Shown piece after piece: positions 33,539 to 42,212 of a DNA stretch of 52,870 nt. The notes under the pieces were generated by a model. It was given only the letters and a program-made list of their open reading frames with translations, was not told the origin of the DNA and did no database searches. The position numbers were made by a program, and so were the translations under genes. Source of the DNA: Desulfovibrionaceae bacterium (GTDB taxonomy: Bacteria > Desulfobacterota > Desulfovibrionia > Desulfovibrionales > Desulfovibrionaceae); NCBI GenBank assembly GCA_029008115.1, contig JAQXJC010000024.1:1-52870 (forward strand). Reading direction: 5' to 3'. Position 1 is the first letter of the stretch, and each line of letters opens with the position of its first letter.

Positions 33539-34535
33539 GATACCGCTTCTGCTCATTGCCATCGTCCTGCTTGCCCTGCTCTTCGATGTGACCAATGGCG
33601 CGCACGACTGCGCCAATGCCATTGCCACTGTGGTTTCCACCAAGGTGCTGACCCCGCGCACGGCCGTGGCCATGGCCGCGATCCTCAACCTGATGGGCGC
33701 GCTCATCGGCACGGAAGTGGCCAAGACGCTGGGCGCCGGCATTGTGAATGCCGACGTGGTGGCCGGCAGCCACATCCTTGTGCTGGCAGCTCTGTGCGGC
33801 GCCATCGCCTGGAACTGCATCACCTGGTTCTTCGGCATTCCGTCCTCCTCCTCGCACGCGCTTATCGGCGGGCTCATCGGAGCGGCTGTGGCCGATGTGG
33901 GCTTCGATTCCCTGAACGGTGCCTCCATCGTCAGCAAGGTGCTGATTCCGCTGGTGGTCTCTCCGCTGGCTGGCTTTACCGCCGGTTTTCTGCTCATGTG
34001 GCTCATCTACATCATCTGCGGGCATATCCGGCGGCAGAAGGTCAACAGAACCTTCTACCATCTTCAGGTGCTTTCCGCCGGCCTCATGGCCACCAGCCAC
34101 GGCCTGAATGACGCGCAGAAAACCATGGGCGTCATCACGCTGGCCCTTGTCATCTTCGGCCAGATTGAGACTGTGGAAGTGCCGCTGTGGGTCAAGCTGG
34201 CCTGCGCCTCGGCCATGTCTCTGGGCACGGCCATGGGCGGATGGAAAATCGTGAAGACCATGGGGCACAAGATATTCAAGCTGGAGCCCGTGCATGGCTT
34301 TGCCGCGGAGAGCGCCGCCGCGCTGGTGATTTCCAGCGCCTCGCTGGTGGGCGCGCCCATCAGCACAACGCACACCATCTCCGCCTGCATCTTCGGCGTC
34401 GGCTCCACCAAGCGCCTTTCCGCCGTGCGCTGGGGCGTGGCCGGGCATCTGATCACCGCCTGGGTGCTGACCATCCCTGCCGCAGCCGCCGTGTCCTGGG
34501 TCTGCTTTGAAATTCTGAATCTGTTCTGCGGCTGA
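33531..34535 (+). CDS. pit: Low-affinity inorganic phosphate transporter, PiT family
   Basis: A 334-residue membrane protein with about 10 hydrophobic segments that imports phosphate by cation symport. The duplicated PiT signature is present: FDVTNGAHDCANAIATVVST in the N-terminal half and SHGLNDAQKTMGVITLAL in the C-terminal half. GIPSSSSHALIGGLIGA and the mirrored APISTTHTISACIFGVGS are also visible. It follows and overlaps the DUF47 gene. Confidence 0.95.
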   Translation: MFEIPLLLIAIVLLALLFDVTNGAHDCANAIATVVSTKVLTPRTAVAMAAILNLMGALIGTEVAKTLGAGIVNADVVAGSHILVLAALCGAIAWNCITWFFGIPSSSSHALIGGLIGAAVADVGFDSLNGASIVSKVLIPLVVSPLAGFTAGFLLMWLIYIICGHIRRQKVNRTFYHLQVLSAGLMATSHGLNDAQKTMGVITLALVIFGQIETVEVPLWVKLACASAMSLGTAMGGWKIVKTMGHKIFKLEPVHGFAAESAAALVISSASLVGAPISTTHTISACIFGVGSTKRLSAVRWGVAGHLITAWVLTIPAAAAVSWVCFEILNLFCG

Positions 34536-34569
34536 AGCCGCGCGCTCTGCGCACCTGCCGCATAACGGC

Positions 34570-34606
34570 AAAGACCTCCGGACCGCATGGGCTCCGGAGG
34601 TCTTTA
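34570..34606. terminator. Bidirectional terminator between pit and the cyclophilin gene
   Basis: AAAGACCTCCGGA pairs perfectly with TCCGGAGGTCTTT (13 bp) between two convergent genes. T-runs are short. Confidence 0.75.
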
Positions 34607-34628
34607 CGTCATGTCTGAAATACTGATG

Positions 34629-35195
34629 CTACTGGATGAGCGTCACCTTCTTGATGATGACCGGATCGCGCGGCACATCGTCATGCAGGCCGCGGCTGCC
34701 GGTGGCGACCTTCTCAATTCTGTCCACCACGTCCTGCCCGCGCACGACCTTGCCGAACACGGCATAGCCCCAGCCCTGCGCATCTCTGCTCTTGAAGTTC
34801 AGGAAGGCATTGTCTCTGGTATTGATGAAGAACTGCGCCGTGGCGGAATGCGGCGCGCCGGTGCGGGCCATGGCGATGGAATACTTCACATTGGGCAGGC
34901 CGTTGTCAGCCTCGTTGGCAATGGGCTCCCGCGTCTGCTTCTGCCGCATGTCCGGCGTGAAGCCGCCCCCCTGAATCATGAATGCGGGAATCACGCGGTG
35001 GAAAATGGTGCCGTCATAAAAACCGGCCTTCACATATTCCACAAAATTTGCCACCGTGGCGGGTGCCCTGGCCGCATCCAGCCGCAGGACAATGGTTCCC
35101 ATGCTGGTTTCCATGCGCACGGCCGGATCAGCGGCCTGCGCGGGCACGGCCAGCCCCAACACCAGCAGACAGAACAGCAACAATCTACGCATCAT
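34629..35195 (-). CDS. ppiA: Periplasmic peptidyl-prolyl cis-trans isomerase, cyclophilin type
   Basis: A 188-residue protein with a signal peptide (about 1-22, ending VPAQA-A) and a cyclophilin domain that assists folding in the periplasm. The domain shows FHRVIPAFMIQGGGF, then AMARTGAPHSATAQFFIN and VFGKVVRGQDVVDRI, covering the active-site Arg and the F-x-x-x-Q region. The start at 35195 (or 35192) has AGGGAG 7 nt upstream; the frame upstream of it is not coding. The closest well-known relative is PpiA. Confidence 0.9.
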   Translation of the reverse strand: MMRRLLLFCLLVLGLAVPAQAADPAVRMETSMGTIVLRLDAARAPATVANFVEYVKAGFYDGTIFHRVIPAFMIQGGGFTPDMRQKQTREPIANEADNGLPNVKYSIAMARTGAPHSATAQFFINTRDNAFLNFKSRDAQGWGYAVFGKVVRGQDVVDRIEKVATGSRGLHDDVPRDPVIIKKVTLIQ

Positions 35196-35357
35196 GAATT
35201 CTCCCTTTGCTGAAGTGAACAGATGCGGCGCGCGAGCAGCGCCGCCGTCCCGCAGCGCCGCGGGAACACGGGCCTTGCTACCACAGAGCTTCCACCCGAG
35301 GCAAGGTTCCAGAAAACAACAGTATTCGCGGCATGTTAGGGCATTCATCTTTCCCGC

Positions 35358-35386
35358 TTGCCAAGGGGACTCCGCCATCTTATAGT
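35358..35386 (+). promoter_or_regulatory. Probable promoter of the Bax-inhibitor-1 family gene
   Basis: TTGCCA and TATAGT are separated by 17 bp, about 70 nt before the ATG at 35458. Confidence 0.55.
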
Positions 35387-35457
35387 ATGAAAGGCAGGAC
35401 TCTGAACCTGCATTTTTGCGCAACATCTGTCCGGCCCTGCGCCGGCATGGAGGATTC

Positions 35458-36162
35458 ATGAACACCGAATTCCAGTCTGTCTCCGCAACGCGCGGCAATG
35501 TCGCCTCCATTTTCATGAGCCATGTCTACCAGTGGATGACCGCCGGCATCGGCCTCACCGCACTGACGGCATGGGGAGTGGCGTCCTCTCCCGCGCTGAC
35601 ATCCATGATTCTGGGCAACAGCCTGATCATGATCGCCCTTATCGTCGCCCAGTTCGGCCTTGTCATCGCCCTGGGGGCCGCCATTCACAAATTCTCCGCC
35701 GCCACGGCCACGGGGCTGTTCCTGCTCTATGCCGCGCTCACCGGCGTAACGCTGTCCAGCATCTTCATCGTCTATCCCGTGGGCTCCATTGCCACGGCCT
35801 TTACCTGCACGGCCGGCACCTTCCTGGCCATGAGCATCTATGGAACCGTGACCAAGCGAGACCTGACCAGCATGGGCAGCTTCCTCACCATGGGGCTGTT
35901 TGGGCTGATTATCGCCAGCCTCATCAATATCTTCCTGCGGAACAGCGTCATGGACCTGGTCATCAGCTGCGTGGGCGTGCTGGTCTTCACCGGCCTCACC
36001 GCCTATGACACGCAGAAAATCCGCCGCTTCGGCGCGGATGCTCCCCTTGACGATGCCACGGCCATCCGCCGCGGGGCCATTCTGGGGGCGCTGGAGCTCT
36101 ATCTTGACTTCATCAACCTCTTCCTGATGCTGCTGCGCCTGTTCGGCGGCAACCGCGACTAG
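35458..36162 (+). CDS. Bax inhibitor-1/YccA family membrane protein
   Basis: A 234-residue protein with seven hydrophobic segments, member of the TMBIM/BI-1 family (bacterial YbhL/YccA; pH-sensitive leak channel or FtsH modulator). Characteristic parts are FMSHVYQWMTAGIGLTALTA, GVTLSSIFIVY, FLAMSIYGTVTKRDLTSMGS and the C-terminal FTGLTAYDTQKIRR with ALELYLDFINLFLMLLRL. GGAGG lies 5-6 nt before the ATG. The physiological role is not defined by context. Confidence 0.92.
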   Translation: MNTEFQSVSATRGNVASIFMSHVYQWMTAGIGLTALTAWGVASSPALTSMILGNSLIMIALIVAQFGLVIALGAAIHKFSAATATGLFLLYAALTGVTLSSIFIVYPVGSIATAFTCTAGTFLAMSIYGTVTKRDLTSMGSFLTMGLFGLIIASLINIFLRNSVMDLVISCVGVLVFTGLTAYDTQKIRRFGADAPLDDATAIRRGAILGALELYLDFINLFLMLLRLFGGNRD

Positions 36163-36171
36163 CCTGCCTTC

Positions 36172-36210
36172 GGCGGCGGCCTCCGCATGACGCGGGCCGC
36201 CGCCCTTCCC
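36172..36210 (+). terminator. GC-rich hairpin after the Bax-inhibitor-1 gene
   Basis: GGCGGCGGCC (36172-36181) pairs with GGCCGCCGCC (36195-36204), followed by CTTCCCC. It is a strong stem with a poor T-tract. Confidence 0.5.
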
Positions 36211-36334
36211 CACTCCCTTCCAGCTCTGCCCCGGACGCCCCGCCCCGCTTCTTCCCGCCCCCGTGCTTCATGCCCGTTCGGCTGTCCTTCCCAACATTCC
36301 AATCACGCAGGCCCAGCGCCAGAGAGAGCACCGT

Positions 36335-38674
36335 ATGAAAAAACACAAAGAACGCATTTCCATCACGGATCAGCTTCCCAATGACCGGCAGCTCTGCGAG
36401 CTTTTCCACAAACAGCATCGTCCCATGCGGCTTGATGCGCTGATCCGCGCTGCCAACCTGCCGCGCGGCTGCAAGAAGCTGCTGGAAGAACGTCTGCGCG
36501 CTCTGGAAGACGCCGGACACATTGTGCGCATGCGCGGTGGCGCATGGGCCGCCAGCAGCCTCATGCGCTCCATTGTCGGCCGCTATGCGGTCACGCTTTC
36601 GGGCGCGGCCTTTGTCACGCCGCTGGACGTGAATGAACACGGCCACCGTATTTTCGACAGGGACATCTTCATTCATCCCTCCCAGTCCGGCGGTGCGTGG
36701 CACGGCGATCTGGTGCGCGTCACGCTTCTGCCCGGCGCCGCCAGGGGAAAGAATCCTGAAGGCCGCATTGCCGGCATTGTGGAGCGCGGCCAGAAGGAAG
36801 TTCCCGCACGTGTGGAGGCCCTCCGCGGTCTGACAGCCCTGTGCCGTCCCACCGATCCCCGCCTGACAGTGCTCTTCGAAGCGGATGCTTCCGCGCTGGA
36901 ACGGCGCCCCCGCATGGGTGATCTGCTGCTTGTGACGCCGGAAACAGAAATCACGCCGGACTTGTGGCAGGGCAGCGTCCTCTCTTCCTTTGGTGGTGAA
37001 GAACAGGTTCCCGTACAGGAATCACTGGTCAAGCTGAATCATCAGGTGCCCGCGGACTTTCCCCAGCGCGTGCTGGACGAGGCTGCCGCTCTGCCCCCCG
37101 CGCCTCTGGACGCGGACATGGCCGGGCGCGAGGACCTGCGGGACATTCCCTTTGTCACCATAGACGGCCGCACAGCCCGGGACTTTGACGACGCCGTGCA
37201 CGTCAGCCCTCTTGCCGGTGGCGGCTGGCTGCTGCGCGTCGGCATTGCCGACGTGACGCGCTATGTGCACCCCGGGTCGGCGCTGGACAGGGAAGCGCTG
37301 GCACGTGGCAATTCATGGTACTTTCCCACTTCTGTGGAGCCCATGCTGCCGCCCGCGCTCTCCAACGGCCTGTGCAGCCTCAACCCCGGTGTGGACAGGT
37401 TGATCATGCTGGTGGAAATTCCCTTCACCGCGCAGGGGCAGCCGGGGACGGCCCGCTTTGCCGCCGCCGTCATGCGCTCCGCAGCCCGCCTGACCTATGG
37501 ACAGGTCACACGCCTGCTACAGCAGACGTCCCCCACTGATGAGTGCGCGTCGCTGCTCGCCTCGCCACGCGGCGCGGAGCTGCTGGCTATGCTGCGGGAG
37601 GCCCGCGCTCTGGCTGAGGTGCTGCACCGTGCCCGGGAGGCGCGTGGGTCGCTGGACTTCGAGCTTCCGGAACCGGAATATGATATTGATGCTCAGGGGA
37701 ATCTGCGGGCGCTCCGCTTCAGGGAGCGTACCTTTGCCCACAGACTCATCGAGGAATGTATGATTGCCGCCAACGAAGCCGTGGCGCGCTTCCTGACGGA
37801 AAAAGGCATTCCCTTCCTGTACCGCGTCCATCCCGAACCGGAAGAAGATCGCCTGCACGCACTCTTTACTACGCTGCGGACAACGCCGCTGGCGCCCTCG
37901 CTGCCCCGGATACCAGCGGCCACGGCGTTGCAGGGCATTCTGCGCGAGGCCCAGGGCACGCCCCAGGAATTTCTTGCGGGCCATCTCATACTGCGATCCA
38001 TGGCGCAGGCCCGCTATCAGCCCATCAATGAAGGACACTTCGGGCTGGCTTCGCCCTGCTACTGTCACTTCACGTCGCCTATCCGCCGCTATGCCGACAT
38101 GGTAGTGCACCGCGCCCTCAAGAAAGCGCTGGGATTGCCGGGCAGTGCGGCGCTGGCCGAACACAAGCTGCTGCGCACGGGCGATCAGCTGAACCGTCGC
38201 GAGCGCGCCGCCATGGAAGCGGAACGGGAAATCTCCCGCCGTCTGGCCTGTCTGGCACTGCGCGAACATACGGGCGAAATTCTTGATGGCACTATCGCCG
38301 CTGTCACGGACTTCGGCATGTTTGTGGAACTGGCCTCCATGCCCGCCGAGGGCATGGTGCGTGTCGAAGACCTGGGGGACGACTATTATGAATATGACGC
38401 CGAACGGCAGGAACTGCTGGGCGTCGGTACAGGCCGCCGCTTCCGGCTGGGACAGTCCGTGCGCGTCCGCGTGGCGGACGTGAATCTGGGCCGGCTGGAA
38501 ATTCGCCTTCTGGTGGAAGGCATTGCGGATGCTGGCGAACGCCGGCGGCACGGCGGCCGGGGCGCTCCGGCCCGCAAGGGACGAGGCGCTCCCCGGGGCG
38601 GCAGGAAAAGCGGCAAGCAGGCGTCCGGCTCCCGGCAGGACGCTCCCCGCAAAAAATCCCGCAGACGCAGCTAG
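36335..38674 (+). CDS. rnr: Ribonuclease R
   Basis: A 3'-5' processive exoribonuclease that degrades structured RNA. The 779 residues contain an N-terminal winged-helix segment (about 20-75), cold-shock-like domains, the RNB catalytic domain with PFVTIDGRTARDFDDAVHV (metal-binding Asp cluster) and HFTSPIRRYADMVVHR. A C-terminal S1 domain (DGTIAAVTDFGMFVEL...) is followed by a basic Lys/Arg/Gly tail typical of RNase R. The start at 36335 has AGAGAG 7 nt upstream. Confidence 0.96.
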   Translation: MKKHKERISITDQLPNDRQLCELFHKQHRPMRLDALIRAANLPRGCKKLLEERLRALEDAGHIVRMRGGAWAASSLMRSIVGRYAVTLSGAAFVTPLDVNEHGHRIFDRDIFIHPSQSGGAWHGDLVRVTLLPGAARGKNPEGRIAGIVERGQKEVPARVEALRGLTALCRPTDPRLTVLFEADASALERRPRMGDLLLVTPETEITPDLWQGSVLSSFGGEEQVPVQESLVKLNHQVPADFPQRVLDEAAALPPAPLDADMAGREDLRDIPFVTIDGRTARDFDDAVHVSPLAGGGWLLRVGIADVTRYVHPGSALDREALARGNSWYFPTSVEPMLPPALSNGLCSLNPGVDRLIMLVEIPFTAQGQPGTARFAAAVMRSAARLTYGQVTRLLQQTSPTDECASLLASPRGAELLAMLREARALAEVLHRAREARGSLDFELPEPEYDIDAQGNLRALRFRERTFAHRLIEECMIAANEAVARFLTEKGIPFLYRVHPEPEEDRLHALFTTLRTTPLAPSLPRIPAATALQGILREAQGTPQEFLAGHLILRSMAQARYQPINEGHFGLASPCYCHFTSPIRRYADMVVHRALKKALGLPGSAALAEHKLLRTGDQLNRRERAAMEAEREISRRLACLALREHTGEILDGTIAAVTDFGMFVELASMPAEGMVRVEDLGDDYYEYDAERQELLGVGTGRRFRLGQSVRVRVADVNLGRLEIRLLVEGIADAGERRRHGGRGAPARKGRGAPRGGRKSGKQASGSRQDAPRKKSRRRS

Positions 38675-38756
38675 GAAGGAGTCACTGTCGCCCATTGCCA
38701 AGGCTCATATTTTTCGATAGTATTTCCGAATGGTAGCGGCGCTGCCGCCTTCCCCT

Positions 38757-38841
38757 GCCCGGATGGTGGAATTGGTAGACACAAGGGACTTAAAATCCCT
38801 CGGCCTCGGCCGTGCCGGTTCAAGCCCGGCTCCGGGTACCA
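38757..38841 (+). tRNA. tRNA-Leu (anticodon UAA)
   Basis: An 85-nt class-II tRNA. The acceptor GCCCGGA pairs with TCCGGGT, the D-arm contains GGTAGACAC, the anticodon stem GGGA/TCCC surrounds CTTAAAA (anticodon TAA), a variable arm CGGCCTCGGCCG follows, then T-loop GGTTCAAGC, and CCA is encoded. Two hairpins follow directly. Confidence 0.97.
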
Positions 38842-38853
38842 GACTGCAATGAA

Positions 38854-38878
38854 AATCCTCCGGCACCACCGGAGGATT
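38854..38878 (+). terminator. Hairpin downstream of tRNA-Leu
   Basis: AATCCTCCGG pairs with CCGGAGGATT (10 bp, 5-nt loop) without a T-tract. It is a processing stem or part of a tandem terminator. Confidence 0.55.
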
Positions 38879-38888
38879 CCTGACACAG

Positions 38889-38920
38889 AAAAAGTTGCGA
38901 CATCACCGCAACTTTTTTTA
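38889..38920. terminator. Bidirectional terminator, tRNA-Leu and GGDEF gene
   Basis: AAAAAGTTGCG pairs with CGCAACTTTTT, with T-runs on both strands. It ends the tRNA transcript and the converging GGDEF gene. Confidence 0.9.
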
Positions 38921-38926
38921 TATTGG

Positions 38927-41290
38927 TCAGCTTCCCTGCACGTCTTCAAAAAGCCAGAGCGTCTCGGCAGCGCAGTCCGTGCGGCAGATGCGCAGCATCA
39001 TGCGAGTTCCGTCCACAGTCCGGTACGCAAAGGCGAGGGTCGATCTCTCCTTCAGCTGCCTGCGAATTCCGGCATAGTCGAGACAGGCACGCAAGGTATC
39101 CCGTTCTTCGGGAAGGACATGGCTGCGCACATAGGCTTCCATGGAGGCCAGAAAATGCCCGCCGTTCTGCGCCAGCAGGGCGGCAAGGGGGGCGTCGGCG
39201 CTGGCAGTGCCGCCGGTGCACATGGCACGGGCGGTATCGCTGTCCATGTCCACCATGCGCACATCTTGAAAACGGGGGGCGATGCAGGACAGGAACATGT
39301 CGCTGTCCCTCTTCTCTCGCAGCATGCGCTCCAGTTTCTGATTCATCAGCCGCGATGTGCCGGCGCCGTCTCCCTGCCGGTAGTACTGTCGCTTGGCGGC
39401 ATACATTCTCTGCTCGGCAAGGGCGATCATGCCCTGTTTACTGCCGGCATCCGACAGCCATGCCTCGCCAATGGAAATATGATAGCCGAAAATGTCCAGC
39501 TCTTCTGTCAGTCTTTCCGTGCGCTGCCGCACCTCTTCTCTGGAGAGCCCCGCACAGAACACGACAAACTCATCCCCGCCGATACGATAGCAGCCATCGG
39601 GAGCGAAGAGGCGGCATATAGCCCTGCCAATGGACACCAGCATGGCATCGCCAGCGGCATGCCCCAGCGTGTTATTCATCTCGTGCAGCCCGTTCGCATC
39701 CATGTACAGACAGGCCAGCGCCTGCCCGCCCGGAGCAAGGGGCGCGACAAGATAGCGCTCGTAGCTGTTGCGGTTGCACAGTCCGGTCAGCATGTCGATC
39801 ATGCTCAACCGCTCAATCTGCCGGTAGAAGCGCATATTATGCAGGGCCATCTGGAAGTTGCGGGAGATGCACTCCAGCAATATGCAGTCTTTCCAGTGGT
39901 GCCGCATGTTCAGACAGCCCAGCATGCCCACCAGCCTGCCGTCATTGTCCAGCACCGGCACAACCATCAGACTGTCAATGCCACGGCGCGCCAGTGTCGC
40001 ATCGCTGTCAAAAATCCGCAGCTCCTCCGGCCAGAGAAGCAGGCTTTGCCCGCCGGACAGCCGCGGCTTGCCCCGCTCAAGCACTGTAAGAAGGGCATCG
40101 CGATCAAGCTGCGCGCCCTCCGCCGCATGGAAGTACTCCTCTGTGATCGCATCTTGCTCCAGACAGAGGAAAAAGGAGCCTGCCGCCTCTATGGCCAGGG
40201 ATACCTTGCGCAGGGCATCTGTGAGGCAGGCGGGGTTCTTGTACGCGCCAGACAGAGTGCACTGCACCTGATACATATAGCGCGCCTGCGCGATCTGCCG
40301 TTTCTTCTGCGCGGCTTCACGGCGGCTGCGCAGGAGTATCCAGGCAATATAGGCGACAAATATCAGTATTTCGAGTGCCGCCATGCCGTAGAGCGGCAGA
40401 CGGATCATGTGCGCCTCCGCAAAGGCGATGCTTTCGGGAACGGAGATTTGCGCCATCCAGCGGTTCAGCCCGACCGGCTGATAATACGAGTAGAAGAATT
40501 CCCCGGCCGTTTTTGACCAGAAGGCTATGTGACCGCTGCGGCCTTCCACAAAGTCCTGCTTCATGGCCAGAAAGTCATAGCCCGGCCTGACTCTGCGCCG
40601 CATGATGGATGCGTCAAAGATGTTGCCCAGCTTCTTGTGCCACGTGTCCACAATGAAGTCGCCCGACGTGCCGTCCGCGACATAGACCTGCACATTGCCG
40701 TCAAAGGCTGTGACCAGAATGCTGTCGGCAAAGCGTTCCAGATCGACAAAGCCGTAGATGATGCCGCGCAACTCGTCGTTCTGCCGGAAGGGCACGGCAT
40801 GATAGATCAGCTTGCGACCTGACTGCCTGCCATGCCGCACGGTGATGACGCCGGAAGTGTATGGAATCCGCTCCGCTTCTTGCGAGAACATGAACGCAGC
40901 TTCTTGCGGCAGTTCCTGCTCCCCGCTGGAAAGAAAGCGGCCGTCCGGCAGAAGCAGGCCGACGGCACAGAGCGTATCCTCCCGTGCAAAGGCGGCAAGG
41001 TAGTGCCGGAGGCTGTCTGGAGAGGAGGCTTCATACTGCCGGGCAAGCAGTTCGGCCACGGTATCCAGCGCCCTGCATTCTGCCGCAACCTGCACGCGGA
41101 TGTTGCTGGCAACCTGGCTGACGGCATCTTCCAGACGCTGGAAGCATGCCCTGGTCACGATCTGGTTGACCAGGATCGAGGCGAACAGAAAGATCACCCC
41201 AAGGCCCAGGATCAGCGCTATGGTGGCAGATACATCCTGATTGATGCCGCGAATCCGCGCAAGCAGCCCCTGTTTTTTGATGTATGACAT
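38927..41290 (-). CDS. Membrane diguanylate cyclase with periplasmic sensor, GAF-like, GGDEF and C-terminal PAS-like domain
   Basis: A 787-residue sensor enzyme predicted to make cyclic-di-GMP. A membrane segment (about 22-44) and another (about 300-322) bracket a periplasmic dCache-like sensor domain. A GAF-like region (about 340-500) precedes the cyclase domain, with MIDMLTGLCNRNSYERYL, AGDAMLVSIGRAI and an intact active site RIGGDEFVVF. The allosteric inhibitory I-site RxxD is absent: the four residues at that place are FAPD. After the cyclase about 150 residues remain, with YVRSHVLPEERDTLRACLDY, resembling the PAS-like tail found on many gut-bacterial GGDEF proteins. The ribosome binding site is weak. 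It is encoded alone. Confidence 0.88.
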   Translation of the reverse strand: MSYIKKQGLLARIRGINQDVSATIALILGLGVIFLFASILVNQIVTRACFQRLEDAVSQVASNIRVQVAAECRALDTVAELLARQYEASSPDSLRHYLAAFAREDTLCAVGLLLPDGRFLSSGEQELPQEAAFMFSQEAERIPYTSGVITVRHGRQSGRKLIYHAVPFRQNDELRGIIYGFVDLERFADSILVTAFDGNVQVYVADGTSGDFIVDTWHKKLGNIFDASIMRRRVRPGYDFLAMKQDFVEGRSGHIAFWSKTAGEFFYSYYQPVGLNRWMAQISVPESIAFAEAHMIRLPLYGMAALEILIFVAYIAWILLRSRREAAQKKRQIAQARYMYQVQCTLSGAYKNPACLTDALRKVSLAIEAAGSFFLCLEQDAITEEYFHAAEGAQLDRDALLTVLERGKPRLSGGQSLLLWPEELRIFDSDATLARRGIDSLMVVPVLDNDGRLVGMLGCLNMRHHWKDCILLECISRNFQMALHNMRFYRQIERLSMIDMLTGLCNRNSYERYLVAPLAPGGQALACLYMDANGLHEMNNTLGHAAGDAMLVSIGRAICRLFAPDGCYRIGGDEFVVFCAGLSREEVRQRTERLTEELDIFGYHISIGEAWLSDAGSKQGMIALAEQRMYAAKRQYYRQGDGAGTSRLMNQKLERMLREKRDSDMFLSCIAPRFQDVRMVDMDSDTARAMCTGGTASADAPLAALLAQNGGHFLASMEAYVRSHVLPEERDTLRACLDYAGIRRQLKERSTLAFAYRTVDGTRMMLRICRTDCAAETLWLFEDVQGS

Positions 41291-41384
41291 GGCAGGCGAA
41301 GTAATGCGTGTATAAATTCCTACTTCCGGTAAAGGATTGCGTTACCATAGCAAACTCTTTTTCAGACCACAAGAATCGGCAAGC

Positions 41385-41413
41385 TTGACAGGATGCGCCC
41401 TGTCACGGACACT
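41385..41413 (+). promoter_or_regulatory. Probable promoter of the exported protein gene
   Basis: TTGACA and GACACT are 17 bp apart, about 90 nt before the ATG at 41502. Confidence 0.45.
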
Positions 41414-41501
41414 TGCATCCGGCGGCCATGCTTCCCATTCCTCCCTTGAGGTATGGATGCATGCCGCTCTCCGCACAGACACCCACGACCGGAGGAGGTT
41501 C

Positions 41502-42026
41502 ATGACAGTTTCTTTCCCGCATGGCTGGCGCCGTTCTGCCGCTCCGCACCACCTCTGCGCGTGTACCGCCCTGCTGGCGGCGCTGCTTCTGCTGCCGGTC
41601 TCGACAGTCCACGCCATGCCCAATCCCGTCGTCTCCGTGGATTCTCCCGCCGCCTTTGAGGCGCTCGGCATCTGGCTGGATGCCCCGCTGGAGGCTGAAG
41701 ACATCCGCTACAGCATCATCGCAGGACAGGTGGCGCAGATACAGTTCCGGATGGGAGAGGACGAGTACACATGGCGGGCAGCCAGAACCGACAACGATAT
41801 TTCCGGCCTGCACGATGCCCGCCCCGGAGCTGTGGAGCTCTATACCCTCTCCTGCGGCGGCCGGGAGGTGCTGGCGCAGCAGCGTGCCATCTGCGGCGGC
41901 CGCCATGCCACGTGGCGCTGGCAGGGCATCAGCTTCTCGCTCTTCACACCGCGCATGACGGACGGCAGGGCCTTCACCGCCCTGCTGCTGCGGCTGGCCG
42001 GCGACGCATGCGCCAATGCACGCTGA
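41502..42026 (+). CDS. Exported protein of unknown function
   Basis: I do not recognise this 174-residue protein. An N-terminal signal sequence (about 1-36, ending STVHA-M) is followed by a compact domain rich in beta-type segments, with LEAEDIRYSIIAGQVAQIQF and EYTWRAARTDNDISGL, then SCGGREVLA and RHATWRWQGISFSLFTPRM. Two Cys in the mature part may form a disulfide. The start at 41502 has GGAGGAGG 3-10 nt upstream and is much better than the upstream Met at 41337. It has its own promoter and is followed by a regulatory region for the binding-protein gene. Confidence 0.7.
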   Translation: MTVSFPHGWRRSAAPHHLCACTALLAALLLLPVSTVHAMPNPVVSVDSPAAFEALGIWLDAPLEAEDIRYSIIAGQVAQIQFRMGEDEYTWRAARTDNDISGLHDARPGAVELYTLSCGGREVLAQQRAICGGRHATWRWQGISFSLFTPRMTDGRAFTALLLRLAGDACANAR

Positions 42027-42042
42027 CGCGCCGCCCAATTCT

Positions 42043-42056
42043 GCACAATTTTGTCA
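42043..42056. promoter_or_regulatory. Operator candidate upstream of the amino-acid-binding-protein gene
   Basis: GCACAATTTTGTCA read on the other strand is TGACA-AAAT-TGTGC. It shares the 12-mer CACAATTTTGTC with the lysA leader (14967-14978). Confidence 0.45.
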
Positions 42057-42095
42057 TGCCCATGTGACAGAAGGCGCAAAACACAGGGAGAATGC

Positions 42096-42125
42096 TTGAC
42101 AAGGCAGTATATTTTTCCCCATATT
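42096..42125 (+). promoter_or_regulatory. Probable promoter of the amino-acid-binding-protein gene
   Basis: A perfect TTGACA (42096-42101) is followed after 18 bp by CATATT (42120-42125). It lies between the two operator candidates at 42043 and 42170. Confidence 0.55.
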
Positions 42126-42169
42126 CACGGGAAAAAAAGAGGAACCGGCCTGCATTGTGCGCCGCCGGA

Positions 42170-42185
42170 ATGACAATTCTGTCAC
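42170..42185. promoter_or_regulatory. Palindromic operator candidate in the binding-protein leader
   Basis: ATGACA-ATTC-TGTCAC matches the lysA upstream palindrome (14845) in both arms. It lies between promoter and start codon. Confidence 0.5.
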
Positions 42186-42212
42186 ACAACCCCAGTCACA
42201 GGGAGCTTCCCC

